A DNA stretch of 64,000 nucleotides. It comes from Macrocybe gigantea. Lineage: Eukaryota; Basidiomycota; Agaricomycetes; Agaricales; Callistosporiaceae. The stretch spans positions 1 through 64,000 of the forward strand of contig SJRY01000111.1 of NCBI GenBank assembly GCA_011319805.1. Direction: 5' to 3'. Positions 47,751 through 59,385 of the stretch are shown piece by piece. Positions within the stretch are counted from its first letter, which is position 1, and each line of letters begins with the position of its first letter. Position numbers and translations under genes: made by a program. The notes under the pieces are model-generated. The model did not search any database. It saw only the letters and a list, made by a program, of their open reading frames with translations, and was not told where the DNA came from.

Positions 47751-47969
47751 ATTATACAGTACAATTCGTACTACAATACACAATTGGATGATTTAATTTT
47801 TCTTATTAGACTTGTTCTCTTTGACCAGCATCCTATCAGCCTCTTCAACCAGGTGGAATGCAATATCCAGCATAGTCTGTGTCACTCTCATTGGCTAGAA
47901 TGAAACAACTGGGCCAGTTACATAGTGAATGAGGTGACAGCCATCATATATGATGGAAATGCTTCAGAT

Positions 47970-48296
47970 TGTTACAGACATCACCCAAAGGACCATTCAA
48001 TTTCTTCTCTTATCTTTTCCATATCCCTTATCTTCTCCATCACACTGCACAGTGTGCAGTGCACAGCCATCAAGTCATCTTACTTCCCTAGTCATCCTGA
48101 GTCATCTCCTTCCAGTCTTACTCATCCGCAGTCCACAGCATTGTGCAGCCCATGGTCTGTGCTCGAGTACTGTAACATATATAAGGACTCCCAGATGTAC
48201 CAGTAGTGCTAGGCTTAATGTTCCTTTTGCCATCGTCTCAAGACCACTCTCGCACTTAATCTGTCTAAGTCCTTTTGAGATTTGTCTAGTCTAACA
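47970..48296 (+). repeat. A3 5' LTR, 327-bp subtype
   Basis: Matches the A2 5' LTR in inverted orientation. Confidence 0.92.
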
Positions 48297-48341
48297 AGAT
48301 ATTAAGCCTTGTTGAGACTCACTCAGACTCACACATATACC

Positions 48342-48990
48342 ATGTCACACTTTATCAAAGACTTGATCAACATTCGATGACAAGCAGTTGCCGACCCAGT
48401 GAGCACTAGCATGAGTGATGAGAGCACTTGGCTCAGAGAAGTAGACCAGACATTGCAGTCCATGCCATTTGCAGAGACAGTCCACACCACCCGCAGAGAC
48501 ACTAGCAATCCAAACAAATGAAAGAGAGAGCGCATGCTTACACCAAGTAGTGACAATGAAGAGCAGGCATTTCTGAGAGAGTTTGCCTTCACCACCATAG
48601 ACAAACCCACTGATATTCTCAGTGAAGGAGCAGCACAACTCATTGCAGAACTTTTCCTAGAAGGAGAATATGGGATAAGCCCAGAAGAGCTGTGGTCAGA
48701 CTAGAATCTTCTTGCCAAAGAAGAGGACAAACCTATCTACAAGAAAATAAGAGAAGAACGAATACAAGCCTAGGACTTTAGGCAACAACAAATCAAGAAC
48801 TATAATCACCAAACACAGGAAGAAGACATACTGATACAGAGAAGGCATGATGCACAGAGCGTATGACAGAGCCAACGGGAATAACACCAAAGTCAAGGAC
48901 ATACAGGAATGAAACCACCAAACTCCTTCAGAGGACCAATCTGCCAAAGCACTGCATAAGGAGAGAATCGCACTACCATGGTGAAAGTAA
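48342..48990 (+). pseudogene. ORF1 of A3 (broken)
   Basis: ATG 48,342 (ACG in A1) starts HFIKDLINIR; interrupted by TGA/TAG codons; TAA 48,988-48,990 overlaps the start of gag at ATG 48,978. Confidence 0.6.
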
Positions 48991-50120
48991 GCAATAGTGA
49001 CTGGGATGAATACTATTGGTGGAGGGAGTGAAAAGGATTACCAAAGACAAACAGACCAACTGCCGCAGAGTGGGCTGATTTCGAACAAGCTTGTAGAATC
49101 GCAGGAGTCGACCTAGACTACTGGAAAGAACAGAGAGAGGAGCGAAGATAGAAACAGCTTCAAGAACAGCAAGCCCAAGTACAAGTACAGCAGACCCAAG
49201 AACAACAGATCCAGGAACAGGAAAACCAAGACCAAGATAATGACAAAGAAACTCCCCAAAGGATGACAACAGAATACAAGGGAATCATCGCTGATCTGAA
49301 ATCCTTCACAGGAGATTGAACATCCTTCGACATTTGGTGGAGGAAGATGAAGCTTTACATAACTGCACATGGAGACCTCACAGATACACAGAAGATCGGA
49401 GCAGTCCTGTCCAGAATGACCGATGGACCAGGAGCCCACTGGGCGTCAAAGAAGATTGACACCACTACCAACCAAAGCATATGGGCTGACTTCATAACTG
49501 AGATAGAGACACGATTCAGCAATGTCATGTCACCATCACAAGCAGGAAGCAGACTATTCAATATCAAACAGGGAAACCGACCCATTGATGAATTTCTGGA
49601 TGAATTCATAGACCTCGCAGGGAAAGCAGGAATGACAGGAACAGCCCCTCGTTTCCTACTTGAGAAGAGCTTAAACCGAAGGACAGCAGAAGCTGTACAC
49701 TTGATCTCCACACTTCCAACAGATGGAGATGAATATATCAAAACAGTTCGAGTGATTGGATGAAACATCGATGAATACAGAAATGTGATGAGAGGAGAAT
49801 TCACAAGCAATCAGCGCAAGGCCGGAAATCCAAGCCAAGGAGCAGGACAGGCCATGGAAGTCGACAAAGTACGAAGCAATAACTGCTTCAACTGCAATAA
49901 ACCAGGACACATCTCACGAAACTGCCTGGAACCACGAAAAGGAGCAGCAAATGTCACATGTTTCAATTGTGGCTTAAAGGGACACTATGCACGAAACTGC
50001 AAGAAGAAGAAGAAAGGAAAATCCCGGGTCAGAGAAGTGAAAGAAGAAGAAGGAGAGGACAAAGAAGACAAGGATGAAGAAAGCTCTGACAAAGAGGGTT
50101 TTGCCGAAGGGTCTGACTAG
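48978..50120 (+). pseudogene. Gag of A3 (one TGA and other stops)
   Basis: ATG 48,978 reads VKVSNSDWDEYYWW, then stops (TGA, TAG) in place of Arg/Gln codons; capsid and both zinc knuckles follow as in A1. Slippery GGGTTTT at 50,096-50,102 before TAG 50,118-50,120. Confidence 0.82.
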
Positions 50121-53100
50121 GAGGTGCTAAATCACGACCCATACAACTGAAACAGACTCGCTTCGATACCAGATGTAGATCATCCCATACTCTGAAATAC
50201 ACCATTCCCGCCAAGCGATCTGAAGTATCAAGAAAAACCATCCAAGGGGACAAACCACCAAAGAGAAAAGAGCTCGCAGTACCAGCGAGGATACGAACAC
50301 GAAAAGGAATCACAACGATAACACCAGAAGTCGATAGCGGAGCAGATAGGACCTGCATCAACACTGCGATAGTAGCAAAAACAGGACTGAAGACACGACG
50401 AATCAAGAAGATTCCCATCATAAATGCAGACGGATCACCCAACCATCAGAAAACAGCAGACCGAGTAGCAGAGGTCCACATCGACATTAAAGGACACAAG
50501 GAGCACATGGAAGCCATTGTACTCGACATCGGAAAAACCAACATGCTACTAGGACATGACTGGCTTGTCTACCACAACCCAACAATCAAATGGAGGACAG
50601 GAGAAGTTGTCTTCAACAGATGCCCTAAAATGTGCAAAATAAACTACCAGATGATTAAGATACAGAAGATGGCTGAACCAGCGAAAACCACAGCCAGTGA
50701 CAAGATAGGAACCCAGATACCCCCATATCTGATCAGATTCAGACACCTCTTCAAGGAGAAGAACTTTGATTGCTTACCAGACCACAAAGAATAGGACCAT
50801 GAAATAAACTTAACGAAGGATGCACCCAAAACGATACCGAGCAAAGTCTATTCAATGACACAGAAGGAACTAGAGGAACTAGATGCCTTTGTCAAAGAAG
50901 GATTAAGAACAGGAAAAATATGCCCATCGAAATCACCTTATGCAGCACCCTGCTTCTTTCGCAACAAGAAGGATAGAAGTAAATGACTCATCCAAGACTA
51001 CCGGGAAATAAACAAATATATGGTCAAGGACAAGTTCCCACTACCACGCATCAGCGAGCTCCTCAATGTACTACAAGGAGCAAAGTACTTTAGCAAGATT
51101 GATATTATCTGGGGATACAATAATGTGCGCATCTGGAAAGGGGACGAATGGAAGGCAGCCTTCCTAACAGCAAGAGGACTTTTTGAACCGACAGTCATGT
51201 ACTTTGGGCAGTGCAACACACCAGGCACTTTTAGCCAAATGATAGCGAGCCTCTTCCAAGACCAAATACGAAGAAGAGTGTGCATAATCTATATGGACGA
51301 CATCATAATCATCGGACGAACACAAGAGGAACTCCAAAAGAACATCATAGAAGTCATGGAAATACTGAACAAGAATGACCTATTCATCAAAGGACCGAAA
51401 TGCATCTGGGAATCATCGAAAGTCCCAGTACTAGGATACATCGTAGGAGAAGGGAAGGTAGAAATGGAACCAGAAAAGATCACAGCCGTACAATCCTGGC
51501 CAACCCCAAAAATGAAGAAAGAACTACAGAAGTTCTTGGGATTCACAAACTTTTACCGACGATTCATCAAAGGATAAGCAAAAGTTGCTAAACCTTTAAT
51601 GGAGCTGACTGGAAACAAGACATTCCAGTGGACAGACAAGCAGCAAGACACTTTCAAAGAGCTGATCCGACATATAACCTCAGCACCCATCCTAGCACTA
51701 CCACAAACAGAAGGAAAATTCTGAGTTGAAACGGATGCCTCAGGATATGCCATTAGAGCAGTACTATCACAACAGCAGAAAGGACTGTGGCACCCAATCA
51801 CCTTTATTTCAAGATGCATGACCATAGCAGAACAGAACTACAAAATCTATGACAAAGAACTGCTCGCAATAATGGTAGCACTGAAGACATGGAGACAATA
51901 CCTCCTAGAAGCTCGAGAGAAGTTTGAAATATTGACAGATCACAAGAACCTATCATACTTCCGAAAACCACAACGACTCAATTCAAGACAGATTGGCTGG
52001 TACCTGAAATTACAAGAATATGACTATGAACTACAACACGTACCAGGAAAAGCGAACGGAAAAGCAGACGTCTTATCATGAATGGCAGGATATGAAGAAA
52101 ACCTAGCAGAAAAGGATGACATACAAATGATCAAAGAAGCCACATTCATCCAACATCTGGAAGAGAATAACGAACGGGACTTCGAATTTATGATGTTCGA
52201 GGATGAACACCTACAAAAAGGGGGAGCAGAAAATAATGAAACAATACAGACAAGGGGAATCACGATGATTGAATCCCCAAGGATAGAACAAATTTGACAA
52301 TGCGCATGAAGAGAAACGATCGTAACAACAGGACTGAAGGAAAAACCGCACTGGTTCACAGAGGAAGACCACATCGTATATGCAGGAGGGAAAATCTACA
52401 TCCCCCCAGACAACAAACTAAAGGAAGACATCATGTTTGAACACTACGACACTCCCATCAGAGGGCATCCAGGACAATATCGTATGCATGAACTCATAAA
52501 CCGCACCTACTGGTGGCCATCAATGCTAACAGACATCAAAAAATATGTTAATGGATGTGAAACATGTCAAAGAAACAAAATCATCCAACAAAAGAAACAT
52601 GTGCCACTACACCCGCATGAGATTCCGCAACAGCCATGGGAAGATATCAGAGTAGATCTCATAGGACTGCTACCCAACTCGAACAGCTTTAATGCCATCG
52701 CCGCAGTCACAGACCGCCTGACCAAGATGATCCACCTGATTCCCACAAACACTGAACTCACAGCAGAAGGCCTCGCACGACTATACCGAGACAATGTGTG
52801 GCGACTTCATGGAATTCCATGAAAGATCATCAGCGACCGAGGACCCCAATTTGCAGCACGATTCATGACAGCACTTCTAAAACTGCTTGGAACAAAGCAA
52901 AACCTGTCAATGGCCTATCATCCACAGACAGATGGACAGGCGGAGCGATCCCATCAGGAGACAGAAGCTTTCCTCAGAAGCTTCATGAACAACCTACAGG
53001 ACGATTGGGCAGAATGGATAGCAATCGCAGAGTATCAATACAACGATAAAACACACCAGGGAATGAAGGAGACACCATTCTACCTCAACTATGGAATGCA

Positions 53101-53746
53101 CCCCTGGAAGGGAGAACCACAGACAGCAGAAGGGAACAATCCTGCAGCAAAGAACTTCATCGAAAAAATGGACCAAATACGGAAAGAAGCAAATGCTGTG
53201 CTGCAGTATGCGCAAACATGGGCCAAAGACAATTATGATGCGAGACGAAAACTGGCCTGTGAATACAAGAAAGGAGATGGGGTATGGCTCGAAGCCACCA
53301 ATATCACAGTCAATCGACCATCAAAGAAGTTATCAGCACTCCGATACAGACCGTTCAAGGTGATCGAAAAGAAAGGAGCCTCAGCATATCACCTAGAACT
53401 CCCAGCATCATGGCAGCTGATACACCCCATGTTCAATGAAGCACTACTCACACCCTACAAAGGACCCCATTTCAAGATACAAGAGCGACCATTACCGCCA
53501 CCCCCTGAAATCATAAATGATGAAGAAGAGTACGAGATAGAAGAAATTCTAAAAAGAAAGAAACAAGGAAAAGGAATACTATTCCTAGTCAAATGGAAAG
53601 GATATGGGCATGAGGAGAACACATGGATTAAAGAGAAGGAACTGGGGAATGCGCAGCAGGCTCTGGACTGCTTCCTAAAGAAGACTACAAACCAGGATAA
53701 AAGGACCATGACAAGAGGAAAGAAGACCAAAAATCGCACATCATGA
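50103..53746 (+). pseudogene. Pol of A3: protease to chromodomain
   Basis: Protease VDSGADRTCIN (50,330s) joined in the same frame to pol (MCKINYQMIKIQK), unlike A1, where one base is missing. RT with IYMDDIIII at about 51,287, RNase H LTDHKNLSYFRKPQ, integrase zinc finger HYDTPIRGHPGQ with CETCQRN, core and PQTDGQAERSHQETEAFL, GPF region changed to RPF, chromodomain EEYEIEEILKRKKQ. Stops at about 50,793, 51,575, 51,722, 52,079 and 52,298 are TGA, TAG or TAA. Confidence 0.85.
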
Positions 53747-54140
53747 CCACCAACACCCCATCAGCATCGACAGCAGTGAGGACAGCTGCGCACCTACCCC
53801 CAACTACCCAAGCGACCTCGAGAATCTGGCAAGGATTCTCAATGCTAGCGACTACATGGACCCCCTTGCCATCACACTCAGTGCATACATGCGCTATGTT
53901 ATGACCGTCCGCACACACCTTTAGACTGGATGAACCCCTGATGGGACTGGTCCCACAGCAGCAGAACATATTGCACTTCGCGAAGCAATGGAGATGCTTC
54001 GCACAGAAAACCGGCGACTTAAACTCCTCGCCACCACACTCCACCACATCCGCTCCTATAATGAAGAGCTTATTCATACATGGGCCCCACGTGCCGCGAC
54101 TGCCTGGGAGACCAATAATGGGTGGGGACAGCTGGACTAG
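53743..54140 (+). pseudogene. ORF3 of A3
   Basis: ATG 53,743 overlaps the pol stop TGA (53,744-53,746) as in A1; a C-run deletion shifts the frame early, but the rest (ERIALREAMEML-like helix, GWGQLD end, TAG at 54,138) is conserved. Confidence 0.65.
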
Positions 54141-54178
54141 GGTCTTTTCACAAGGACGCGAATCTAAAGAGAGGGTGA

Positions 54179-54498
54179 TGTTACAGATGCTGCCCAAAGG
54201 ACTATTCATTTTCTTATCTTATCTTTCCCACATCCCTTATCCTCCCCATCACACTGCGCAGTGCGCAGCCATCAAGTCATTCCACTTCCCTAGTCACTCT
54301 GAGTCATCTCCTCCTTAGTCTTACTCATCTGCAGTCCACAGCATTTGCGCAGTCCGTGGTCTGTGCTCGAGTACTGTAACATATATAAAGGCTCCCAGAT
54401 GTACCAGTAGCGCTAGGCTTAATATTCCACTTGCCATCGTCTTAAACCACTCTCGCACTTAGTCTGCCCGAGTCCCTTAAGATTCATCTAGCCTAACA
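54179..54498 (+). repeat. A3 3' LTR
   Basis: 320 bp, more diverged than the others (small indels in the TATA region and near the 3' end). Confidence 0.9.
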
Positions 54499-54523
54499 CT
54501 GCCGGACTGTTTCTGAGTCCTAC

Positions 54524-56184
54524 CATGGTTTAGTGCAAACAGTGTAAGAAGGCCGACCTCAAAGTCTGTGAGAAGATCAATTCCGAGCTGGGCCCTTGTC
54601 AACGCTGCATCGAAAAACAGCTCAGCTGCTCGTTCAAAAGGCCATGTGCTGCGAAATCAGCTAAAACTACTTCACAGATTAAGACTGACTCTGGTGATGG
54701 GGTCATGTGAACAAGGTCACAGTCTCGAAAGACCATTCAGTCAAAGCCTAGGAATGAGGATGCTGAGCCAAGACCGCATCATGATCCAAAGGGAAAGGGC
54801 AAGATGCGAGCTTATGATACCAAGGCTGAGGAATCGATTTCAGAGACTTCGCAGGAGCCGCCGTCCCATCTCGAGGATATCAAAATGCATGCACCTTCAG
54901 AGGACATCCCGTATCATCCAGAACCAATTATTGCACCTATGCCTCCTCTAATGCTGGTGCTACCAATGGACTCGCACTATGGTCTGGGCTTTTATGATCC
55001 TAAGCCTATATTTTTTTTTTTTTTTTTGACTGTGTTCTTTATTATCTTTCTGAGCAGGACTTCCAGGGCCACATCAATGGTTCGAGATGGGAACACTTCC
55101 TGCCATGGACGATTTCGAAGATCAGGATTTCTGGAGGGAGTGTTAGGCTAGACGAATCTCAGAAGGACTCGGGCAGACTAAGTGCGAGAGTGGTCTTGAG
55201 ATGATGGCAAAAGGAATATTAAGCCTAGCACTACTGGTACATCTGGGAGTCCTTATATACACTACAGTACTCAAGCATGGACCATGGGCTGCACAATGCT
55301 GTGGACTGCAGATGAGTAAGACTGGAAGGAGATGACTCAGAATGACTAGGGAAGTGGGATGACTCGATAGCTGTGCGCTGCGCAGCATGACGGGGGAGAT
55401 AAGGGATGTGGGAAAGATAAGATAGGAAAATGAATGGTCCTTTGAGTGACGTCTGTAACAGGGAGGCTGTCAAAGCCCCAAACATCCCTGATGGCTTCAA
55501 AGACATTGCCGAGACCACAATGTGCCTTGCTGCCGATCATGTTTGGAATAGTGACGTTCAGTTGCGAGACGCCCTCTGGTTCAATAATCAGGACTATGAA
55601 GACATCTATAATTTCATACTCCTGTATGATATCAAGGCCTTTGAATTTCTAGAGAACTCCTTCCATAGTATGAACAAGGATTCCCGACACATGTATGATC
55701 TCACAGATACTCTTGAAACGGCCGCTTGTACTATGCGTGAACATGCTAATTGTCAGGAGGAATACCTGGAGCTTGACGGCAACATCCTTCAACACGTTCA
55801 TCAGGCAACAGAGTTACAACAGCGTTAGCGCTTAACTCAAGTCCACCAATTCATAGCACAGAATGTTCTGAGGGCAGTTGAAACCGAAGTCCACTGGCTA
55901 CTTGTGCAGTGTCGGGAGTCAATGGTTTTGAGAGGCATAGGGACATCAGTCGAGATGCCAACAGTTCGGGAGCTTGCGGTTTCGATACTGCCATTGATTG
56001 GTACTGAGGTCGATTCATAGGAAAGCTCGGGAGCATCATTGGGATCGGAGTCTGAAGAAGAGAAGTCAGAGGAGAGTGGTGAAGAAGGCAATGACCAGAA
56101 AGAAAACAAGTCATCAGATGAGAGTGAGGGAGAGAAGGATGAAGAGGAAGATGAGTTCGGCGGAATTCTGTCCAAACTATGAAA
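54524..56184 (+). pseudogene. Zinc-cluster-like gene, broken and split by a solo LTR
   Basis: The N-terminal part reads CKQCKKADLKVCEKINSELG then PCQRCIEKQLSCSF, a six-Cys pattern like Zn2Cys6 fungal regulators; a TAG follows the ATG at 54,524 after one codon. A basic/Ser region and a poly-T-containing intron-like stretch (55,010-55,060) follow. The reading continues DFEDQDFWRE, then after the solo LTR at 55,141-55,460 AVKAPNIPDGFKDIAETT, a helical segment, and an acidic Glu/Ser/Lys C-terminus. TAG codons at 55,827 and 56,018. I cannot tell whether it is a host gene copy or carried by repeats. Confidence 0.55.
55141..55460 (-). repeat. Solo LTR of family A in the zinc-cluster-like gene
   Basis: 320 bp, minus orientation, perfect GGGAG duplication (55,136-55,140 and 55,461-55,465). 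Removing it rejoins WRE and AVK in frame. Confidence 0.93.
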
Positions 56185-56359
56185 TTTGTAATAATTGTTT
56201 TTGAATCCGGTATTTTCTTGTTTCTGATAGATGTGAAACTGGACTTAAAAAAAAGGATCGTGAAAATAGGTAATGGTAAGTGAGAGTGTCAAATAACAAA
56301 GAAAATGGATAGTGAATGAATGCAAAAAGAGTTGGACTTAATGAGAGTGAGCTAAGCTA

Positions 56360-58950
56360 ATGTGGTGCTGAAAGTATTTCAACATTGGAATCAATTTTGG
56401 GATTGCTATCAGTAGGCATGTCGAAATTGTCCGGGATTTCGTCACCTTGATTGTTTGAGACTTGCATTTCACGAAGCCAGCCAGCGTTGATATTGAGAAG
56501 TGTTTCAGAAATGGTGATTTCGCAGCGAGTGAAGTACAGGATGACTCGAAATGCTACTATGGGATGATCCAGGACTATGCTATCGAGTTCAGCAATGATG
56601 TAAGCACCTCCAAAATTCTGGGAGACAACGATAAGTGGTCCAAAATACCGAAGTCACATTTTGCAATTGAGACTCTTCTCCACACGAGTGTTTCAGATGA
56701 GGACTAGGGCACTGCATTTGAAATTGAAATTATGAATGGTGTGATAGTGCTTCTTTTCAAAATGTTTGGCAGCTTTTCTATGGGTATTGTATACATTGGT
56801 ATGAAGGGCTTGTAGCTGTTCAGTCCATTTTTGTAAGGCGACAGCTCGATGAGCGATAAGATCTGTGGATGATAGTAAGGATTTGGGAGGAGGCTGCAGG
56901 TAGGTTGCTTCTATGATATTGAATGGGAGAATGGGATGGGTGCCAGTTACTGCGAAATAAGGTGAACAACCTATTCGATGGTGGGCGGTGACTCTTTCGG
57001 CATAGAAGACCGAATGGACATATTGTGACCACTTGCTTTTGACACCGTCTGCTGCCTTTATCAGTGATTGACAAACAAAATACATAGTCAGGGATGGAGC
57101 TGAGCTGTCGAAGGTCGGGGTTGGTTTCTAGACAGTCTTCAGACTTGGGAGAGGAGGAATTTTGATGGAAGACAGCTCAACTGTCCTCCCCATTTGAAAT
57201 ATCCTGTCCTAGGTATATCGAAATGAGGTGACTTCGATGTGTTTTGGGACAATATCGAGGGGTGTTAACAAAATGGATGAAGCCATAGACTCTATCGATC
57301 CAATTGTCGAAATCTTCATCTTGGTCAGGCTCGGGATCACCTGGTTGGTGGAAAAGACCATCAGGACCGTGACTAGAGCCAGGAACATGAACAAGTATGA
57401 AGTGGAATGTCAGGATCATCAGGATCTATCGATTGATACTAGCAGAGGGGACTATATTGGGATTGTTTAGCATGCCTTTGATGTAGTGGGCATCGACTTC
57501 AACAACAAGGTTTCGTACACCAATGATGTACATGTGTACTGCACGGACTGATCGGAATAAGCCATAGATTTCGAGTTTTGGCTGTGAGAAGTGACGTTCG
57601 CAATCATTCAGTGTAATGGATCCAAAATGGTTGTAATATTGGACTCGAGGGTTATCAGGATCACATTGGCAAAGGAAGTAACCAACTGCGATGTAGGAGG
57701 TATCAACAGCGAGGATAATGGGGGCTTCTGACTTGTAGTCAAGGGGTCGGAGAGCTGGAGAAGTGATAAGGGCTTGTTTCAGGTCTTCCTGTGTGTCGAG
57801 TTGCTTCTGACCGAAGATGTAGTCTATATTCTTCCGCATAAGGCGGACTAAGGCATCAGCATGATGAGCGAAGTTTTGAATGAAGATACACATGACACCA
57901 ATCATTCCGAGGAAGGCGTGAATGTCTGAGAGGTCTCAGCACGGTTTCCAAGTTTTGATTGCAACAACTCAGGATTCATCAGGAAGATGACCTTTAGGTG
58001 TACAATGGTGTCCAAGAACTGTGATTTCAGGGCTACAGAGCATGAGCTTTGTGCCAGAAAAGGTGCCTCCAGAATACTTCATGTGCTGGACAACACGGTT
58101 CAGATTGCAAAAGTGTTCCCAAACGAAGCGACGGATGCTGGGATTCTGTGGAATGGTTTCAAAACTGTTATCGGGACGTCGATATTCAGAATTTGGGCCT
58201 TTCATGGGGACATCATCGATATAGGGGATGGTAAGATGCAGTATCTCATCTTGTAGGATGAAAGTTACATCATCATGGAATATAGGAATGGAATTGGTCC
58301 AGCCCATTGGGAGCATAACAAGTCACATAGTGCCAAAGGGGGTCTGGAACATAGTGAGATTCCGAGAGTTTTCAGCAAGGAGTCGTTCATCGTAGCCAAT
58401 ATAGAGGTCAAGCATCGCACTACAGGGGCAGCCACCAAATTGTTCTGCTAAGTAATCAGGGACTGGGGTAACTCCAGAATGATGGATGGTGACTTTGTTT
58501 AGTGGCTCGAGGGAGTGGATGATGCGAAGCAACTTGCCATCTTTCTTGATGACTGTGAACCACTGGAAGCAGTAGGAGGAATTCGAAGGCTCATAGACAC
58601 CGGCATCGATCTTTCAATGAATGAGCTGACAAATTTCATCATAAATACCAGGAGGTATCAGGAAGGCTTGTGCTGAATGACAGGGATTTCAACAGGAGGG
58701 AAAAAGTCTTCTTGAAATCAACCACACTCTTGGTCAGTCCAAGCGAAGGTGCCGTTCTGGAGGCACATAAAGTGGTGCATCAGTCTTCATTCTTCTGGCC
58801 AAAGGAAGCCTTTGGGATGAGCCTTGTCAACAAGATTTCGATGATCCTCAGTATAGCGACCGGTTGGAATAAAGGGAGGGGGATTTGGAGATAGTTTTAG
58901 CATACTGGCAAGGGGGTCTCTGCGGATTTCATGGAGGATTCAAAATTTGC
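56360..58950 (-). pseudogene. Family C Pol of C2: RT, RNase H, integrase C-terminus
   Basis: RT: NKVTIHHSGVTPVPDYLAEQ, MLDLYIGYDERLLAENSRNL, LPMGWTNSIPIFHDDVTFIL and the active-site variant IPYIDDVPMKGP at about 58,200. RNase H: APIILAVDTSYIAVGYFLCQ and HYIKGMLNNPNIVPSASINR. The integrase zinc finger and most of the catalytic core are missing between 57,170 and 57,085; the C-terminal part resumes at GVKSKWSQYVHSVFYAERVT, HRIGCSPYFAVTGTHPILPF. No chromodomain. Stops present. Confidence 0.78.
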
Positions 58951-59385
58951 CATTATCGGGAAGTGGGGCAATGACGGAACAGACTTTGAGAGCAATGGGC
59001 TTGTATTTGCATTTCGTAAACATATCACGTGATTTGGGAGGGGTATGTCTAGAAAGTTCGGGAGCACATCTGGTCACATCATATAAATAAATAAAATCAG
59101 AAGAGGAAGTGTTCGTGGTGTTGAAACCACTCTGAAATTGCATCTGAGGTCATATTGGATGATCACTAGACTCGTATAGTAAAGCTGAAATTGGGGAAAT
59201 GGAAATATCACAGGCCGAAAGGTATAAGGATGAAAGATAATCTGAAATGGATGTATCAGAAGCGGAATTAGAAACAGGATTGGGAGCAGGAACCTGGGCA
59301 TAGTAATCAAGGCGAAGGTCCAAATTGTCTTGAGTTTTGTTTGAGGAAACAATGAAAGCGTAATCGCTGTCAGCTAATGTGTCCT

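Larger units (their letters stand above)
43428..47969 (+). mobile_element. Decayed Plavaka/CACTA-like DNA transposon with helicase fragment
   Basis: 4.5-kb segment bounded on both sides by inverted 327-bp family A LTRs. It holds a RecQ-like helicase fragment (43.77-44.11 kb) and a broken transposase (44.6-47.75 kb). Terminal inverted repeats and a target duplication were looked for and not found. 44,110-44,600 holds nothing recognisable. Confidence 0.6.
47970..54498 (+). mobile_element. Family A chromovirus, copy A3 (6,529 bp, decayed)
   Basis: 5' LTR 47,970-48,296 (327 bp), 3' LTR 54,179-54,498 (320 bp). Flanks CAGAT and CTGCC do not match. Self-primer site after the 5' LTR is kept (ATATTAAGCCT), with one mismatch to its own LTR. 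Gag, pol, chromodomain and ORF3 are present with several TGA stops. The first 2.2 kb are the inverted partner of A2. Confidence 0.9.

Noticed and set aside
43428..47969. Terminal inverted repeats of the Plavaka element
   Set aside because: The only long inverted repeats here are the family A LTRs and their internal sequence; the segment ends GGACACC and CTTCAGAT do not match.
55010..55030. Poly-T run as a retroposon (LINE/SINE) tail
   Set aside because: It sits inside the zinc-cluster-like gene before a probable splice acceptor, with no LINE or SINE sequence next to it.
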